From Zobellia alginiliquefaciens (GTDB taxonomy: Bacteria > Bacteroidota > Bacteroidia > Flavobacteriales > Flavobacteriaceae): a stretch of 64,000 nt of DNA. Under the pieces are notes generated by a model. That model ran no database searches, was not told the origin of the DNA, and worked only from the letters and a program-made list of their open reading frames with translations. This document shows, piece by piece, positions 38,612 to 47,529 of the stretch; position 1 is the first letter of the stretch; the number at the start of each line of letters is the position of its first letter. The DNA lies in contig NZ_CP119758.1 in assembly GCF_029323795.1 (NCBI RefSeq), positions 3,596,001-3,660,000 on the forward strand, given 5' to 3'. The translations under genes and the position numbers were made by a program.

Positions 38612-39820
38612 ATGAAAAGCAACCTATCTATTCCTTTAAAACTCGCCCAGCTATCTGCACTCTGTCTGATGGTGGCTTGCGAACCTGTAGCCAAGAGTGA
38701 AACAGTTTCTGTGGCGGTTAAAAATAACCTTGATTTCCCTAGAAATGAAATTGTGGGCGTGCACATTCAAGATTTATCCGGAGTTCTTAAAAATAATGGG
38801 GAGAACCACCTTCGGGTTAAAAAAGTTGGCTCCCAAGAGTACCTTCGTACACAGTGGATGGATAACGATCAAGATGGAACAAATGACGAGTTGCTTTTTC
38901 AAGCGGATATAGCGGCAAATGCAAGTTCTGAATATGTCATTTTAGTCGATAGTACAAAGGCTCCGGAAGAAAGTGAAGTCATTGCCTACTCGCGTCTCGT
39001 ACCAGAAAGAACGGATGATTATACATGGGAAAATGATAAAGTAGCTTTCAGAACCTATGGGCCAACAGGTGAAAAAGAAGCTTTGGCCGGCGTTCCGGGC
39101 AGTACACTTTCTAGCGGAATAGACTTATGGTTAAAACGTACGAATAAGGCCATCATCAATAAATGGTACAAGGCGCACGAAGCCAATCCTGGCGCTTACC
39201 ATAAAGATCGCGGTGAGGGGTATGACCCGTACCATGTGGGCGGAAGCCGTGGTACCGGTGGTATTGGTATTTGGGAAAACGACAGCCTTTTGGTTTCCAA
39301 TAATTTTACGGCTTCTAGAACATTGGCTGACGGGCCTTTGCGAACGGTTTTTGAGCTGGACTATGCCCCGTGGAGTGCATATGGAGTGAAGGAAACCAAG
39401 CGAATTACCCTTGATTTAGGTTCTAATTTTTCAAAATTCGATATATCCCTTTCTTCGGAAAAAGAGGTTCCTAATTACACGGTGGGGATTACGCTGCACA
39501 AAAATGAAGGTGATGCCGCTATAAACAAAGAAGAGGGGTGGTTCCGTCATTGGGAAACTATAGATAGCTCAAAAGTAGGGGAGGGTGTTGTTGTTGACCC
39601 CAAAATAGTGAAGGATGCAATTGCTTATAAATCGGATGTTACGGACCAAAGCAACTTGTTTATTGTTACCAAACCTCAAGAAAAGTTGAGCTACTACGCC
39701 GGTTTTGCATGGCAAAAAAGTGGGCAAGTGTCTTCGGTTAATGATTGGGAAATTCTCTTAAAACAACAAGCACAAATACTATCCAACCCTTTGGCGGTAA
39801 CTATACAGGAATCTAAATAA
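38612..39820 (+). CDS. DUF4861 lipoprotein
   Basis: The 402-residue protein has a lipoprotein signal ending MVAC (Cys23) and reads as DUF4861: LDFPRNEIVGVHIQDL, WMDNDQDGTNDELLFQADI, YSRLVPERTDDYTWENDKVAFRTYG, LWLKRTNKAIINKWYK, and HVGGSRGTGGIGIWENDSL. Proteins of this type are common beside GH88/GH105 and kduI in Bacteroidota, which links them to unsaturated-uronate metabolism. A surface or periplasmic enzyme or binding role is inferred; I know of no definite reaction. It lies 5 bases before the MFS porter gene, so it is in the same operon as kduI and kduD. Confidence 0.7.
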   Translation: MKSNLSIPLKLAQLSALCLMVACEPVAKSETVSVAVKNNLDFPRNEIVGVHIQDLSGVLKNNGENHLRVKKVGSQEYLRTQWMDNDQDGTNDELLFQADIAANASSEYVILVDSTKAPEESEVIAYSRLVPERTDDYTWENDKVAFRTYGPTGEKEALAGVPGSTLSSGIDLWLKRTNKAIINKWYKAHEANPGAYHKDRGEGYDPYHVGGSRGTGGIGIWENDSLLVSNNFTASRTLADGPLRTVFELDYAPWSAYGVKETKRITLDLGSNFSKFDISLSSEKEVPNYTVGITLHKNEGDAAINKEEGWFRHWETIDSSKVGEGVVVDPKIVKDAIAYKSDVTDQSNLFIVTKPQEKLSYYAGFAWQKSGQVSSVNDWEILLKQQAQILSNPLAVTIQESK

Positions 39821-39825
39821 ACCTC

Positions 39826-41139
39826 ATGAAAAATAAATTACTTTTTACCTCTTTTGTAGTGGCCCTAGCGGGATTCTTATTCGGTTTTGATACCGTTGTG
39901 ATTTCGGGAGCGGACCAACAATTACAGGCTTTATGGGGTACTTCAGACCTTTTTCATGGCACCTTTATTATGTCTATGGCACTTTGGGGAACGGTTTTAG
40001 GAGCTATTTTTGCCTACATTCCCTGTGATAAAATAGGCCGAAAAAATACACTGTTGTGGATTGGTGTTTTGTATCTCGTGTCGGCCTTAGGTTCAGGTTT
40101 GGCCACTGATCCGTATCTATTTTCGTTCTTTCGGTTTTTAGGAGGATTGGGGGTAGGAGCATCTACAGTTGCAGCACCTACCTACGTGTCGGAAATAGCA
40201 CCGGCAAATAGTCGTGGCCGTCTGGTAGCCTTGTATCAGTTCAACATCGTTTTCGGAATTCTGATTGCATTTATCTCTAACTTCTTGTTGAAGGATTTTG
40301 GCTCGGAACCTTGGCGTTGGATGATCGGTATTGAAGCGCTTCCGGCATTAATCTACACTTTGGCTATGTTGGGGGTTCCTAAAAGCCCTAGATGGTTGCT
40401 GGAGAAGAAAAATGATTTGGAGGGAGCAAAGAGGATACAACTGGACCTCACGGGTACCGAGTTGGATGAATCGGTCATTCATGAGTTGAAAGCTGAACAA
40501 ACCGAGAAATCCGCATTGTTCGTTAAAAAATACAAATTCCCTTTAATGCTGGCCTTTTTGATTGCCTTTTTCAATCAATTATCCGGTATTAATGCCTTTC
40601 TATACTACGCACCGCGGATCTTCAGTTCTGCAGGTTTGGGAGAAAATTCGGCTTTGCTGAGTAGTATTGGTATAGGCGTTACAAATTTGGTATTTACTTT
40701 ATTGGGACTTTATTTAATAGACAAAGTAGGGCGTAAAGTATTAATGTACATCGGTTCTATTGGGTATATTATTTCCTTAACTATGGTCGGTTTGGCCTTT
40801 ATGTTAGATTGGGAAGGAATGATGGTGCCAATTTTCCTTTTCATGTTCATTGCCTCGCATGCCATTGGGCAGGGTGCGGTAATCTGGGTATTTATATCCG
40901 AGATATTCCCCACAAAATTACGGGCTCAAGGGCAGTCTTTCGGTACTTCTACCCATTGGGTACTCGCTGCATTGATAACCCTCATCATGCCTATTGCCTT
41001 GGGTAGTTTATCAAACCCTGGTATTGTGTTTTTCTTTTTCAGCGGTATGATGGTGCTACAGCTGTTGTTCGTCATTTTCATGATGCCGGAAACAAAAGGG
41101 AAGACATTAGAAGAGTTACAAAAAATAATAACAAAATAA
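39826..41139 (+). CDS. MFS sugar porter (SP family), likely uronate or monosaccharide importer
   Basis: The 437-residue protein has about 12 membrane helices and signatures of the sugar porter family: FGFDTVVISG in helix 1, CDKIGRKNTLLWIG between helices 2 and 3, VPKSPRWLLEKK before the central loop, FNQLSGINAFLYYAPRIF in helix 7, DKVGRKVLMYIG and the C-terminal PETKGKTLEELQKI. It resembles xylose/galactose:H+ symporters and sits directly upstream of kduI, so import of the unsaturated or keto uronate released by GH88 is the most economical role. It is distinct from the FucP-type transporter at 59915. Confidence 0.9.
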   Translation: MKNKLLFTSFVVALAGFLFGFDTVVISGADQQLQALWGTSDLFHGTFIMSMALWGTVLGAIFAYIPCDKIGRKNTLLWIGVLYLVSALGSGLATDPYLFSFFRFLGGLGVGASTVAAPTYVSEIAPANSRGRLVALYQFNIVFGILIAFISNFLLKDFGSEPWRWMIGIEALPALIYTLAMLGVPKSPRWLLEKKNDLEGAKRIQLDLTGTELDESVIHELKAEQTEKSALFVKKYKFPLMLAFLIAFFNQLSGINAFLYYAPRIFSSAGLGENSALLSSIGIGVTNLVFTLLGLYLIDKVGRKVLMYIGSIGYIISLTMVGLAFMLDWEGMMVPIFLFMFIASHAIGQGAVIWVFISEIFPTKLRAQGQSFGTSTHWVLAALITLIMPIALGSLSNPGIVFFFFSGMMVLQLLFVIFMMPETKGKTLEELQKIITK

Positions 41140-41160
41140 TTAAATCAAAAAAATCAGAAA

Positions 41161-41991
41161 ATGGAAGTTAAGTACGCTGTGCATCCGGATGATGCCAAAT
41201 TATATGACACACAAAGAATACGAAAAGAATTTCACAGCTCGGACCTTATGGGTGAAGATGCTATAACCATGGTATATACGCATTATGATCGTTTTATATA
41301 TGGTACAGCTTTTCCTAAATCCAAAGACCTTCAACTGGAAAGTTATGATGAACTAAAAGCCGATTATTTTTTGCAGAGAAGAGAATTGGGCGTTATCAAT
41401 GTTGGAGGCAAAGGAACAGTTACCGTAGACGGTGAAGTTTTTGAATTGGAAAATTTAGAGGCTCTATATGTGGGGAAAGGTTCAAAAGAGGTAAGTTTTG
41501 CGAGTTCGGACAATTCCGAGGCGGCGCAATTTTATTTGAATTCCGCTCCCGCACACAAAGAGTATCCAACCAAAAAAGCAACCCGTTCAGATGCTAATAT
41601 AGTAGAGTTAGGTGCTGCAGAAACCAGTAATGAAAGAACATTATATCAGTACATTCATGAAGACGGAATTCAGAGCTGCCAGTTGGTAATGGGATATACC
41701 GAATTGAAAAAAGGAAGCGTTTGGAACACCTTTCCACCGCACACCCATGAACGTAGAATGGAAGTCTATTTTTATTTTGATATTCCTGGGGATAATATTG
41801 TGATGCATTACATGGGGCAACCCCAAGAAACACGTCATATCGCCATGAAAAATTTTGAAGCGGTAGTTTCTCCACCATGGTCTATCCATTCAGGTTCGGG
41901 TACAAATAACTATAGGTTTATCTGGGGAATGGCTGGTGAAAATAAAGCTTTTACGGATATGGATGGAGAACCTTTACAAGGGGTACTTTAA
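41161..41991 (+). CDS. kduI: 5-keto-4-deoxyuronate isomerase
   Basis: KduI converts 4-deoxy-L-threo-5-hexosulose uronate into 3-deoxy-D-glycero-2,5-hexodiulosonate in the cytoplasm. The 276-residue length is normal for the family. Zinc ligands align with Escherichia coli KduI (His196, His198, Glu203, His245) as His194, His196, Glu201 and His243, in PPHTHERRMEVYFYF and PPWSIHSGSG, each offset by two. It follows the MFS porter by 21 bases and precedes kduD by 30. Its presence shows that uronate residues of the glycan are degraded through the pectin-type deoxyuronate route. Confidence 0.95.
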   Translation: MEVKYAVHPDDAKLYDTQRIRKEFHSSDLMGEDAITMVYTHYDRFIYGTAFPKSKDLQLESYDELKADYFLQRRELGVINVGGKGTVTVDGEVFELENLEALYVGKGSKEVSFASSDNSEAAQFYLNSAPAHKEYPTKKATRSDANIVELGAAETSNERTLYQYIHEDGIQSCQLVMGYTELKKGSVWNTFPPHTHERRMEVYFYFDIPGDNIVMHYMGQPQETRHIAMKNFEAVVSPPWSIHSGSGTNNYRFIWGMAGENKAFTDMDGEPLQGVL

Positions 41992-42021
41992 ATTTTTTAA
42001 AAACGATAGTTAGAACAAATT

Positions 42022-42789
42022 ATGATATTGGATAAGTTCAGTTTAAAAGGAAAAACAGCTTTGGTAACAGGGTGTAAGCGTGGAATCGGTTTTGCCATGG
42101 CGGAAGCTTTGGCGGAAGCCGGAGCGGATATTATTGGGGTTTCCGCTTCATTGGAGCTTTCAGGTTCAAAAATTGAAAATCGCATAACCGAGTTGGGGAA
42201 AAGCTTTAAAGCCTATCAGTGCGATTTTAGTGATAGAAAAGCACTCTATGCGTTTCTTGAAAAGGTAAAATCAGAAAACCCTACTATTAATATTTTGGTG
42301 AACAATGCTGGTACTATTTTAAGACAACCGGCAACCGAACATAGTGATGAGTATTGGGATAAGGTAATTGAAGTAAACCAAAATGCACAATTCATACTTT
42401 CTAGGGAAATAGGAAAAGAAATGGTGAAAAGAGGGAACGGAAAAATCATTTTCACCGCTTCATTATTGACGTTCCAAGGAGGTATTACCGTTCCGGGATA
42501 TGCCGCTTCAAAAGGAGCGATAGGTCAGTTAACTATGGCGTTGTCAAATGAATGGGCCGGGAAAGGAGTACAGGTAAATGCCATTGCTCCAGGCTATATT
42601 TCTACGGATAATACGGAAGCTTTACGAAATGATAAAGACCGTAGTACATCCATTTTAGGGCGAATTCCGGCCGGAAGATGGGGTGAACCTGAAGATTTTA
42701 AAGGTCCTATTGTGTTTTTGGCATCACAAGCTTCCAACTACATGACAGGTTCCGTTATGCTCGTAGACGGTGGCTGGATGGGCAGATAA
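42022..42789 (+). CDS. kduD: 2-dehydro-3-deoxy-D-gluconate 5-dehydrogenase (SDR)
   Basis: The 255-residue short-chain dehydrogenase reduces the KduI product to 2-keto-3-deoxygluconate with NAD(P)H. The cofactor motif is TGCKRGIG (residues 17-24), NNAG is intact, and the active site is PGYAASKGA (YxxxK) preceded by IIFTASLLTFQGG. The start LDKFSLKGKTALVTG is typical of KduD. Its place directly after kduI supports the assignment over other SDRs. No KDG kinase or KDPG aldolase gene was seen in this window, so the last steps to pyruvate and glyceraldehyde 3-phosphate must be encoded elsewhere. Confidence 0.92.
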   Translation: MILDKFSLKGKTALVTGCKRGIGFAMAEALAEAGADIIGVSASLELSGSKIENRITELGKSFKAYQCDFSDRKALYAFLEKVKSENPTINILVNNAGTILRQPATEHSDEYWDKVIEVNQNAQFILSREIGKEMVKRGNGKIIFTASLLTFQGGITVPGYAASKGAIGQLTMALSNEWAGKGVQVNAIAPGYISTDNTEALRNDKDRSTSILGRIPAGRWGEPEDFKGPIVFLASQASNYMTGSVMLVDGGWMGR

Positions 42790-42827
42790 CAAAAATCAAT
42801 TAGAGTCAAAAACCAAAACAAACAGAA

Positions 42828-44303
42828 ATGAAAATTGCATACAAAGGCATCTTGTTCACTTTAATCATCATGTTGAGTTTATCCTCATATAAATCCGAAG
42901 AGAGAAAACCGGAACCTAAAAAGCGACCTAATTTTCTATTTGTTTTGGTCGATGACCAATCGCCTTTTGATTTACAGGTCTATGACCCAAAATCCATATT
43001 GGAAACCCCTGTTATTTCAAAATTGGCAGCGGAAGGAACGGTAATAGAGAGTGCGAGGCATATGGGATCATGGTCAGGAGCTGTTTGCACCCCGTCCCGG
43101 CATATGATTATGAGCGGGCGTAGTGTTTGGCACCTTCCCTCTAGAGGAGAGTTTAAGAATCCAAACAATCCTGTAGGTCTTGAAAAGCAGACCATAGGTG
43201 CGGTATTTAATCGCGCGGGCTATAAAACCATGAGAACCTGTAAAAAAGGAAATTCATATCCTGCAGCAAACGAACAGTTCACCGTAGTACATGATGCTAC
43301 CAAAAGAGGCGGCACCGAAGAAACGGGCAGTGCCTGGCATGCCAAGCAGGTGTTGGAGTATTTGGGAGACCGGGAAAAAGAGCAAGAAGACAATCCGTTT
43401 TTTATTTATTTTGGATTTTCACATCCTCACGATGTAAGAGATGGCACCCCAGAGTTATTGGAAAAATATGGAGCCGTAAACCATACGGATAAAAATAGTC
43501 TTCCTCTTGCGAATGACAAGCAACCACCGCTTCAAGAAAATTATTTGGAAGCCCATCCATTCTTTCACGGGCATCCACAACTTCGGGATGAAGAACGGGT
43601 TAGCGGCGTCTGGAAGAATAGGGACGAGCAGACCATTCGTAACGAGTTGGGCAGGGAGTACGCCTGTTCGGAAAATATAGATATTCAATTGGGCAAGGTA
43701 CTCAATAAACTAGAGGCTATGGGCGAATTGGATAATACCTATATCATTTATACATCGGACCATGGAATGTCCATTGGGCGTCATGGTCTCACCGGAAAAC
43801 AGAATTTGTACGAGCATACATGGCGTGTGCCCATGATAATAAAAGGCCCAGGGCTTCCTTCTGGAAAACGTGCAGAAGGCAATATTTATTTAATGGATAT
43901 TCTGCCAACTTTATGTGATTTAGCAGGAATTGAAACGCCTACCACTGTAGAGGCAAAAAGCTTTAAACCCGTTTTGGAGGGGAAAAGGGAGACCGTAAGA
44001 GAGGTTATGTACGGGATGTATTGCGGAGGAACGAAACCGGGAATGCGTACCGTTAAGAAAGGCGACTGGAAGTTGATTAAATATGATATGATGGATGGAG
44101 CGGTACAAGAAACACAGCTTTTTAATTTGGCAGAAAATCCCAATGAATATTTAAAAGATCATAATAAAGACGGGGAAATGCAGACCAATTTGGCCGACAA
44201 CCCAAAATTTGCGGATAAGCGAACTGAAATGGAAGCCTTATTGTTGTCTGAAATGGAATCCCATGACGATCCCTACAGATTATGGGATCAACAAGCAAAA
44301 TAG
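42828..44303 (+). CDS. Formylglycine-dependent sulfatase (family S1)
   Basis: The 491-residue secreted protein reads NFLFVLVDDQSPFDLQVYDP, then formylglycine site AVCTPSRHMIMSGRSVWHLP with Cys87. IIYTSDHGMSIGRHGLTGKQNLYEHTW is the second metal segment and FGFSHPHDVRDG holds His residues often near the sulfate. ARHMGSWSGAVC and the long CKKGNSYPAANEQF segment in place of GKWH mark a subfamily different from the other five sulfatases in the window. A specificity for a particular sulfate position is likely but cannot be read. It is the last gene before the AraC regulator, 38 bases after kduD. Confidence 0.9.
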   Translation: MKIAYKGILFTLIIMLSLSSYKSEERKPEPKKRPNFLFVLVDDQSPFDLQVYDPKSILETPVISKLAAEGTVIESARHMGSWSGAVCTPSRHMIMSGRSVWHLPSRGEFKNPNNPVGLEKQTIGAVFNRAGYKTMRTCKKGNSYPAANEQFTVVHDATKRGGTEETGSAWHAKQVLEYLGDREKEQEDNPFFIYFGFSHPHDVRDGTPELLEKYGAVNHTDKNSLPLANDKQPPLQENYLEAHPFFHGHPQLRDEERVSGVWKNRDEQTIRNELGREYACSENIDIQLGKVLNKLEAMGELDNTYIIYTSDHGMSIGRHGLTGKQNLYEHTWRVPMIIKGPGLPSGKRAEGNIYLMDILPTLCDLAGIETPTTVEAKSFKPVLEGKRETVREVMYGMYCGGTKPGMRTVKKGDWKLIKYDMMDGAVQETQLFNLAENPNEYLKDHNKDGEMQTNLADNPKFADKRTEMEALLLSEMESHDDPYRLWDQQAK

Positions 44304-44331
44304 GCCATTGCTCTGAATTGAATTGTAGAAC

Positions 44332-45195
44332 ATGAAACTTCATTTATTAAATAGAACGTCCGTATCTGATCGGTCGTTTTCCATCTCACATAATTTGTAT
44401 CCTAATTTTTTAAGGGTATGGCATTATCATCCAGAGATTGAGCTGGTGGTTATCCTTAAAAGTTCGGGAACACGTTTTATTGGCGATAATATTGAAAAGT
44501 TTCAAGAGGGGGAAGTGGTTCTCATCGGAAAAAATTTGCCACATATGTGGTTGAATGATGAGGTTTATTTTAAGCCCGATAGTGTCTTGGAGGCCGAGGC
44601 TTTTGCTATTCATTTTACAAAAGGATTTTTAGGAGAAGGTTTTTTTGATATACCCGAAATGAAACAGATAGCATCACTTTTAGATAGGGCAAATAGAGGT
44701 GTCAAGTTTAAGGGTTTGAGTGATAGCCGAATTAGTGAAATCACGAACCTGATCAATTATGACTCCACCACTAGGGTTTTCAAGTTTATAGAGGTTTTAT
44801 ATGCTTTGTCCAAACACGATAATTATCAATTGTTGTCAAGTTCAAGCTTCGTAAATTCCTTTCAAAAAACGGATAATCTGCGCATGGATAAGATATATGC
44901 ATACGTTTTTGAAAATTTTAATAATGGTATAAGTGCCAGCGATGTTGCTGAGATGACAGGAATGAATAAATCTGCATTCAGCCGGTATTTTAAGAAAGCA
45001 CATAGAAAATCTTTTACAAGATATCTTAATGAAATTAAGGTGGGGTACGCTTGCAGACTTCTATTGGAAAACAAAGAAAGCATTACTTCCATCGCCTATT
45101 TATCGGGCTTTAATAATATTTCTAATTTTAATAGACAATTTAGGGCCATTCACCATATGGCACCCTCTGCTTATTTAAAAAATCATTCCTCTTAG
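44332..45195 (+). CDS. AraC-family transcriptional regulator with cupin sensor domain
   Basis: The 287-residue cytoplasmic protein has an N-terminal AraC-binding cupin (RVWHYHPEIELVVILKSSG, IGDNIEKFQEGEVVLIGKNLPHMW) and a C-terminal double helix-turn-helix (about 185-285) with SASDVAEMTGMNKSAFSRYFKK and SITSIAYLSGFNNISNFNRQFR. It probably senses a soluble sugar, for example a uronate or fucose derivative, in contrast to the periplasm-sensing HTCS. It lies 28 bases after the sulfatase gene and ahead of the second GH29 unit. Targets may include that unit, the second susCD or the fucose operon. Confidence 0.92.
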   Translation: MKLHLLNRTSVSDRSFSISHNLYPNFLRVWHYHPEIELVVILKSSGTRFIGDNIEKFQEGEVVLIGKNLPHMWLNDEVYFKPDSVLEAEAFAIHFTKGFLGEGFFDIPEMKQIASLLDRANRGVKFKGLSDSRISEITNLINYDSTTRVFKFIEVLYALSKHDNYQLLSSSSFVNSFQKTDNLRMDKIYAYVFENFNNGISASDVAEMTGMNKSAFSRYFKKAHRKSFTRYLNEIKVGYACRLLLENKESITSIAYLSGFNNISNFNRQFRAIHHMAPSAYLKNHSS

Positions 45196-45685
45196 AGTTA
45201 GAAAGTTAGCTTTTTCAGGCCATTTTGGCATCAATATTTAGACGTATTTTTAGATTATTTGCTTGTTCATTTATAGCTAATGCTGTTACCATAGAAGCTA
45301 TCTTCCTAATATGGTAAATCCTTCTCATTTCTCAGTAATTGTAACCATAGTTAGTTAAATTAGAGGATTTGGGCAAAAATAGTATTGTAAATGGTGTTTT
45401 TTTTGGTAGTCGACAGTTGTATAGATTATTAGTTTTATGAACACTGATATATTCTTAAAAAAACAGGAACTTAATTAAGATATTGTGATTTCAGCAGTCT
45501 TTAAATTACCTATTTGAAGGTGTATGTCCATCTGATATTGTTTTACAAAGGAAATCGGTCTCATAAGTAGTGTTCGAGGGAAAGCGTACACTGGGTTATG
45601 TGATTTTTAGAATCTAAAGTGTAGTTCATTTTATTCCCTTTATATCCTATTTAGAGTTTATCAGTACAACATAAAAACCAAACCA
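45196..45685 (+). promoter_or_regulatory. Intergenic region upstream of second GH29
   Basis: This 490-base AT-rich gap follows the regulator gene and must hold the promoter of the GH29-sulfatase pair. TACCATA (45287-45293) and TATGGTA (45310-45316) form an inverted repeat. The shared element TTTATATCCTATTT is at 45639-45652. No terminator-like hairpin follows the regulator and no protein-coding content was recognised. Confidence 0.4.
45639..45652 (+). promoter_or_regulatory. Shared TTTATATCCTATTT element, copy C
   Basis: The 14-base string is identical to the one at 34547-34560 and ends 33 bases before the GH29 ATG. Both copies stand at similar distances from the first gene of an enzyme unit, which suits a promoter or regulator site. 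Confidence 0.4.
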
Positions 45686-47494
45686 ATGAAACTTGAAAAT
45701 AACGGGGTGAGCGTAGTATCAATTTTACTGATATTTTTTATCCTCCAAAGCGGAACTCTATTCGGTCAGAAGAAAGAAAAGCATATGGATGAAATGTGGG
45801 GTCAACAAACTTCGTTAGGAGAAAAAGCCCCAGATTCAAGAACAAGCTTGTTTGATGAAGGTAATTATGCCATGTTCATTCACTGGGGTATTTATTCAAA
45901 TATCGCTAACAAATGGAAAGATAGTACGTATTATGGTATAAGCGAGTGGATTATGAATCCCAGACGTGCTAACATTCCCGTTGATGAATATATGGCAGAG
46001 GCAAAGACTTTTGATCCTGTAAATTTTGATGCCATGTCCATTGCTAAACTGGCAAAAGATGCGGGTATGAAATATATTGTGGTAACCAGTAAGCACCATG
46101 ATGGTTTTGCTATGTATGATTCTAAAAGTAATGACTTTAATATTGTTAAAGCAACACCTTTTGCCAGAGATCCAATGAAAGAATTATCAAAAGCCTGTAA
46201 AGAACTGGGACTTGGTTTTGGTTTTTACTATTCACATAATCAAGATTGGACATTTCCTGGTGGTAATGGTGGACCAAAGGTGAATGAGAAGGGTAAAGAG
46301 GTTGGATTTGATTATTATTTTAAGAAAAAATGTCTTCCGCAGGTCAAAGAAATCGTGACCAACTATGGAGATATCGACATGGTCTGGTTTGATACTCCAG
46401 GAGATATGGAAAAAAAATATGTGGAGCAATTGGTGGAGGTAGTTCGTAAACACCAACCCAATGCAATGATTTCAGGCCGGGCAGGGCATGGTTTAGGAGA
46501 TTACAAGTCTTTGGGGGATATGAATATTCCCATTAAAAATATAAGCGGACTTTGGGAAACAGTGGATGTTACTAATGACTCTTGGGGTTACGCTTGGTAT
46601 GACCAAAATTGGAAAAGCCCAAAACGGATTTTAAAAAGTATCATTTCTACTGTGGCCCGTGGAGGTACATATATGTTAAATGTAGGTCCTGAACCAGATG
46701 GTACCATTCCCGTTCAAGCGCAAGAGTCGCTCAAAGAATCTGGAGAATGGATTAGGAGATACCCTCAAGTTGTATATAATTCAGATGCTTCACCCTGGGG
46801 ACATGCGTTACCATGGGGTGACGTTACAATTGGGGTAAATGGAAAATTGAACATTTGTGTTTATAAGTGGCCTTTAGATGGAAAAATATGGCTTCCAGGG
46901 CTCAAAAATCATATCCGATCTGCAAACTTATGGAGTAATAAAGAGCAACGGGAGTTAGAGACCAGTGCTAAAGATGGTTGGGTGGCTATTTCACTTCCCG
47001 CTTCTAGAAGTGAGAAATTAGTATCGGTAATAGAAATAGAGATTGAAGGTAGCCCAGAGGTGGTTGTATCAAATAGCATAGACCCCGTGCTCCCCACTGT
47101 ACTTCCAGTAGATTTTGCCAGTGCAGAGGATTGTGTTATTGCAGCAAAAAGATGGATGGAAAAATTTGGAGAGTGGAAACACATTGAGCAAGCACAAGAT
47201 TGGACGGACTACAGTAAGGTGACCTGGGAAATAGAAGTTTTGGAACCTGGCTATTACCAAACCGAACTTAATTATGCGGGAGATGGTCGCTTGGTTTGGA
47301 ATATTACTTCAGAAGAAGGAGAGGTGGTTCGGAACCAACAGAATTCCTCGGTAGTATATAATTATTATGAGATGGGCCTTTTAAAATTTAATAAGCCTGG
47401 AAAACATACCATATCCGTGTCTTTAATAGATGGTGAAAAGAGTATTGCCAGTCTAAAGGAAATTAGATTGACACCTTGGGCAAGTATTGAGTAA
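45686..47494 (+). CDS. GH29 alpha-L-fucosidase with extra C-terminal domain
   Basis: The 602-residue secreted protein (signal ending LFGQ) has a GH29 barrel: GNYAMFIHWGIYSNI, KDAGMKYIVVTSKHHDGFAMYDSK, FGFYYSHNQDWTFPGG and nucleophile Asp236 in IDMVWFDTPGD. TYMLNVGPEPDGTIP closes the catalytic domain. About residues 345-455 form the usual C-terminal beta-sandwich. Residues about 475-600 are an additional domain (WKHIEQAQDWTDYSKVTWEI, GDGRLVWNITSEEG, LLKFNKPGKHTISVSL) that looks like a carbohydrate-binding beta-sandwich and is absent from the GH29 at 19690. The two enzymes therefore probably take different substrates or linkages. Confidence 0.93.
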   Translation: MKLENNGVSVVSILLIFFILQSGTLFGQKKEKHMDEMWGQQTSLGEKAPDSRTSLFDEGNYAMFIHWGIYSNIANKWKDSTYYGISEWIMNPRRANIPVDEYMAEAKTFDPVNFDAMSIAKLAKDAGMKYIVVTSKHHDGFAMYDSKSNDFNIVKATPFARDPMKELSKACKELGLGFGFYYSHNQDWTFPGGNGGPKVNEKGKEVGFDYYFKKKCLPQVKEIVTNYGDIDMVWFDTPGDMEKKYVEQLVEVVRKHQPNAMISGRAGHGLGDYKSLGDMNIPIKNISGLWETVDVTNDSWGYAWYDQNWKSPKRILKSIISTVARGGTYMLNVGPEPDGTIPVQAQESLKESGEWIRRYPQVVYNSDASPWGHALPWGDVTIGVNGKLNICVYKWPLDGKIWLPGLKNHIRSANLWSNKEQRELETSAKDGWVAISLPASRSEKLVSVIEIEIEGSPEVVVSNSIDPVLPTVLPVDFASAEDCVIAAKRWMEKFGEWKHIEQAQDWTDYSKVTWEIEVLEPGYYQTELNYAGDGRLVWNITSEEGEVVRNQQNSSVVYNYYEMGLLKFNKPGKHTISVSLIDGEKSIASLKEIRLTPWASIE

Positions 47495-47529
47495 GTAGTA
47501 AAAAATCTTAGAGGCTAAAATTAGATAGT

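Noticed and set aside
39826-42789. Alginate utilisation locus
   Set aside because: kduI/kduD-type uronate processing and an MFS porter could suggest it, but no typical alginate lyase (PL6, PL7) or DEHU reductase was seen and alginate has no fucose or sulfate.
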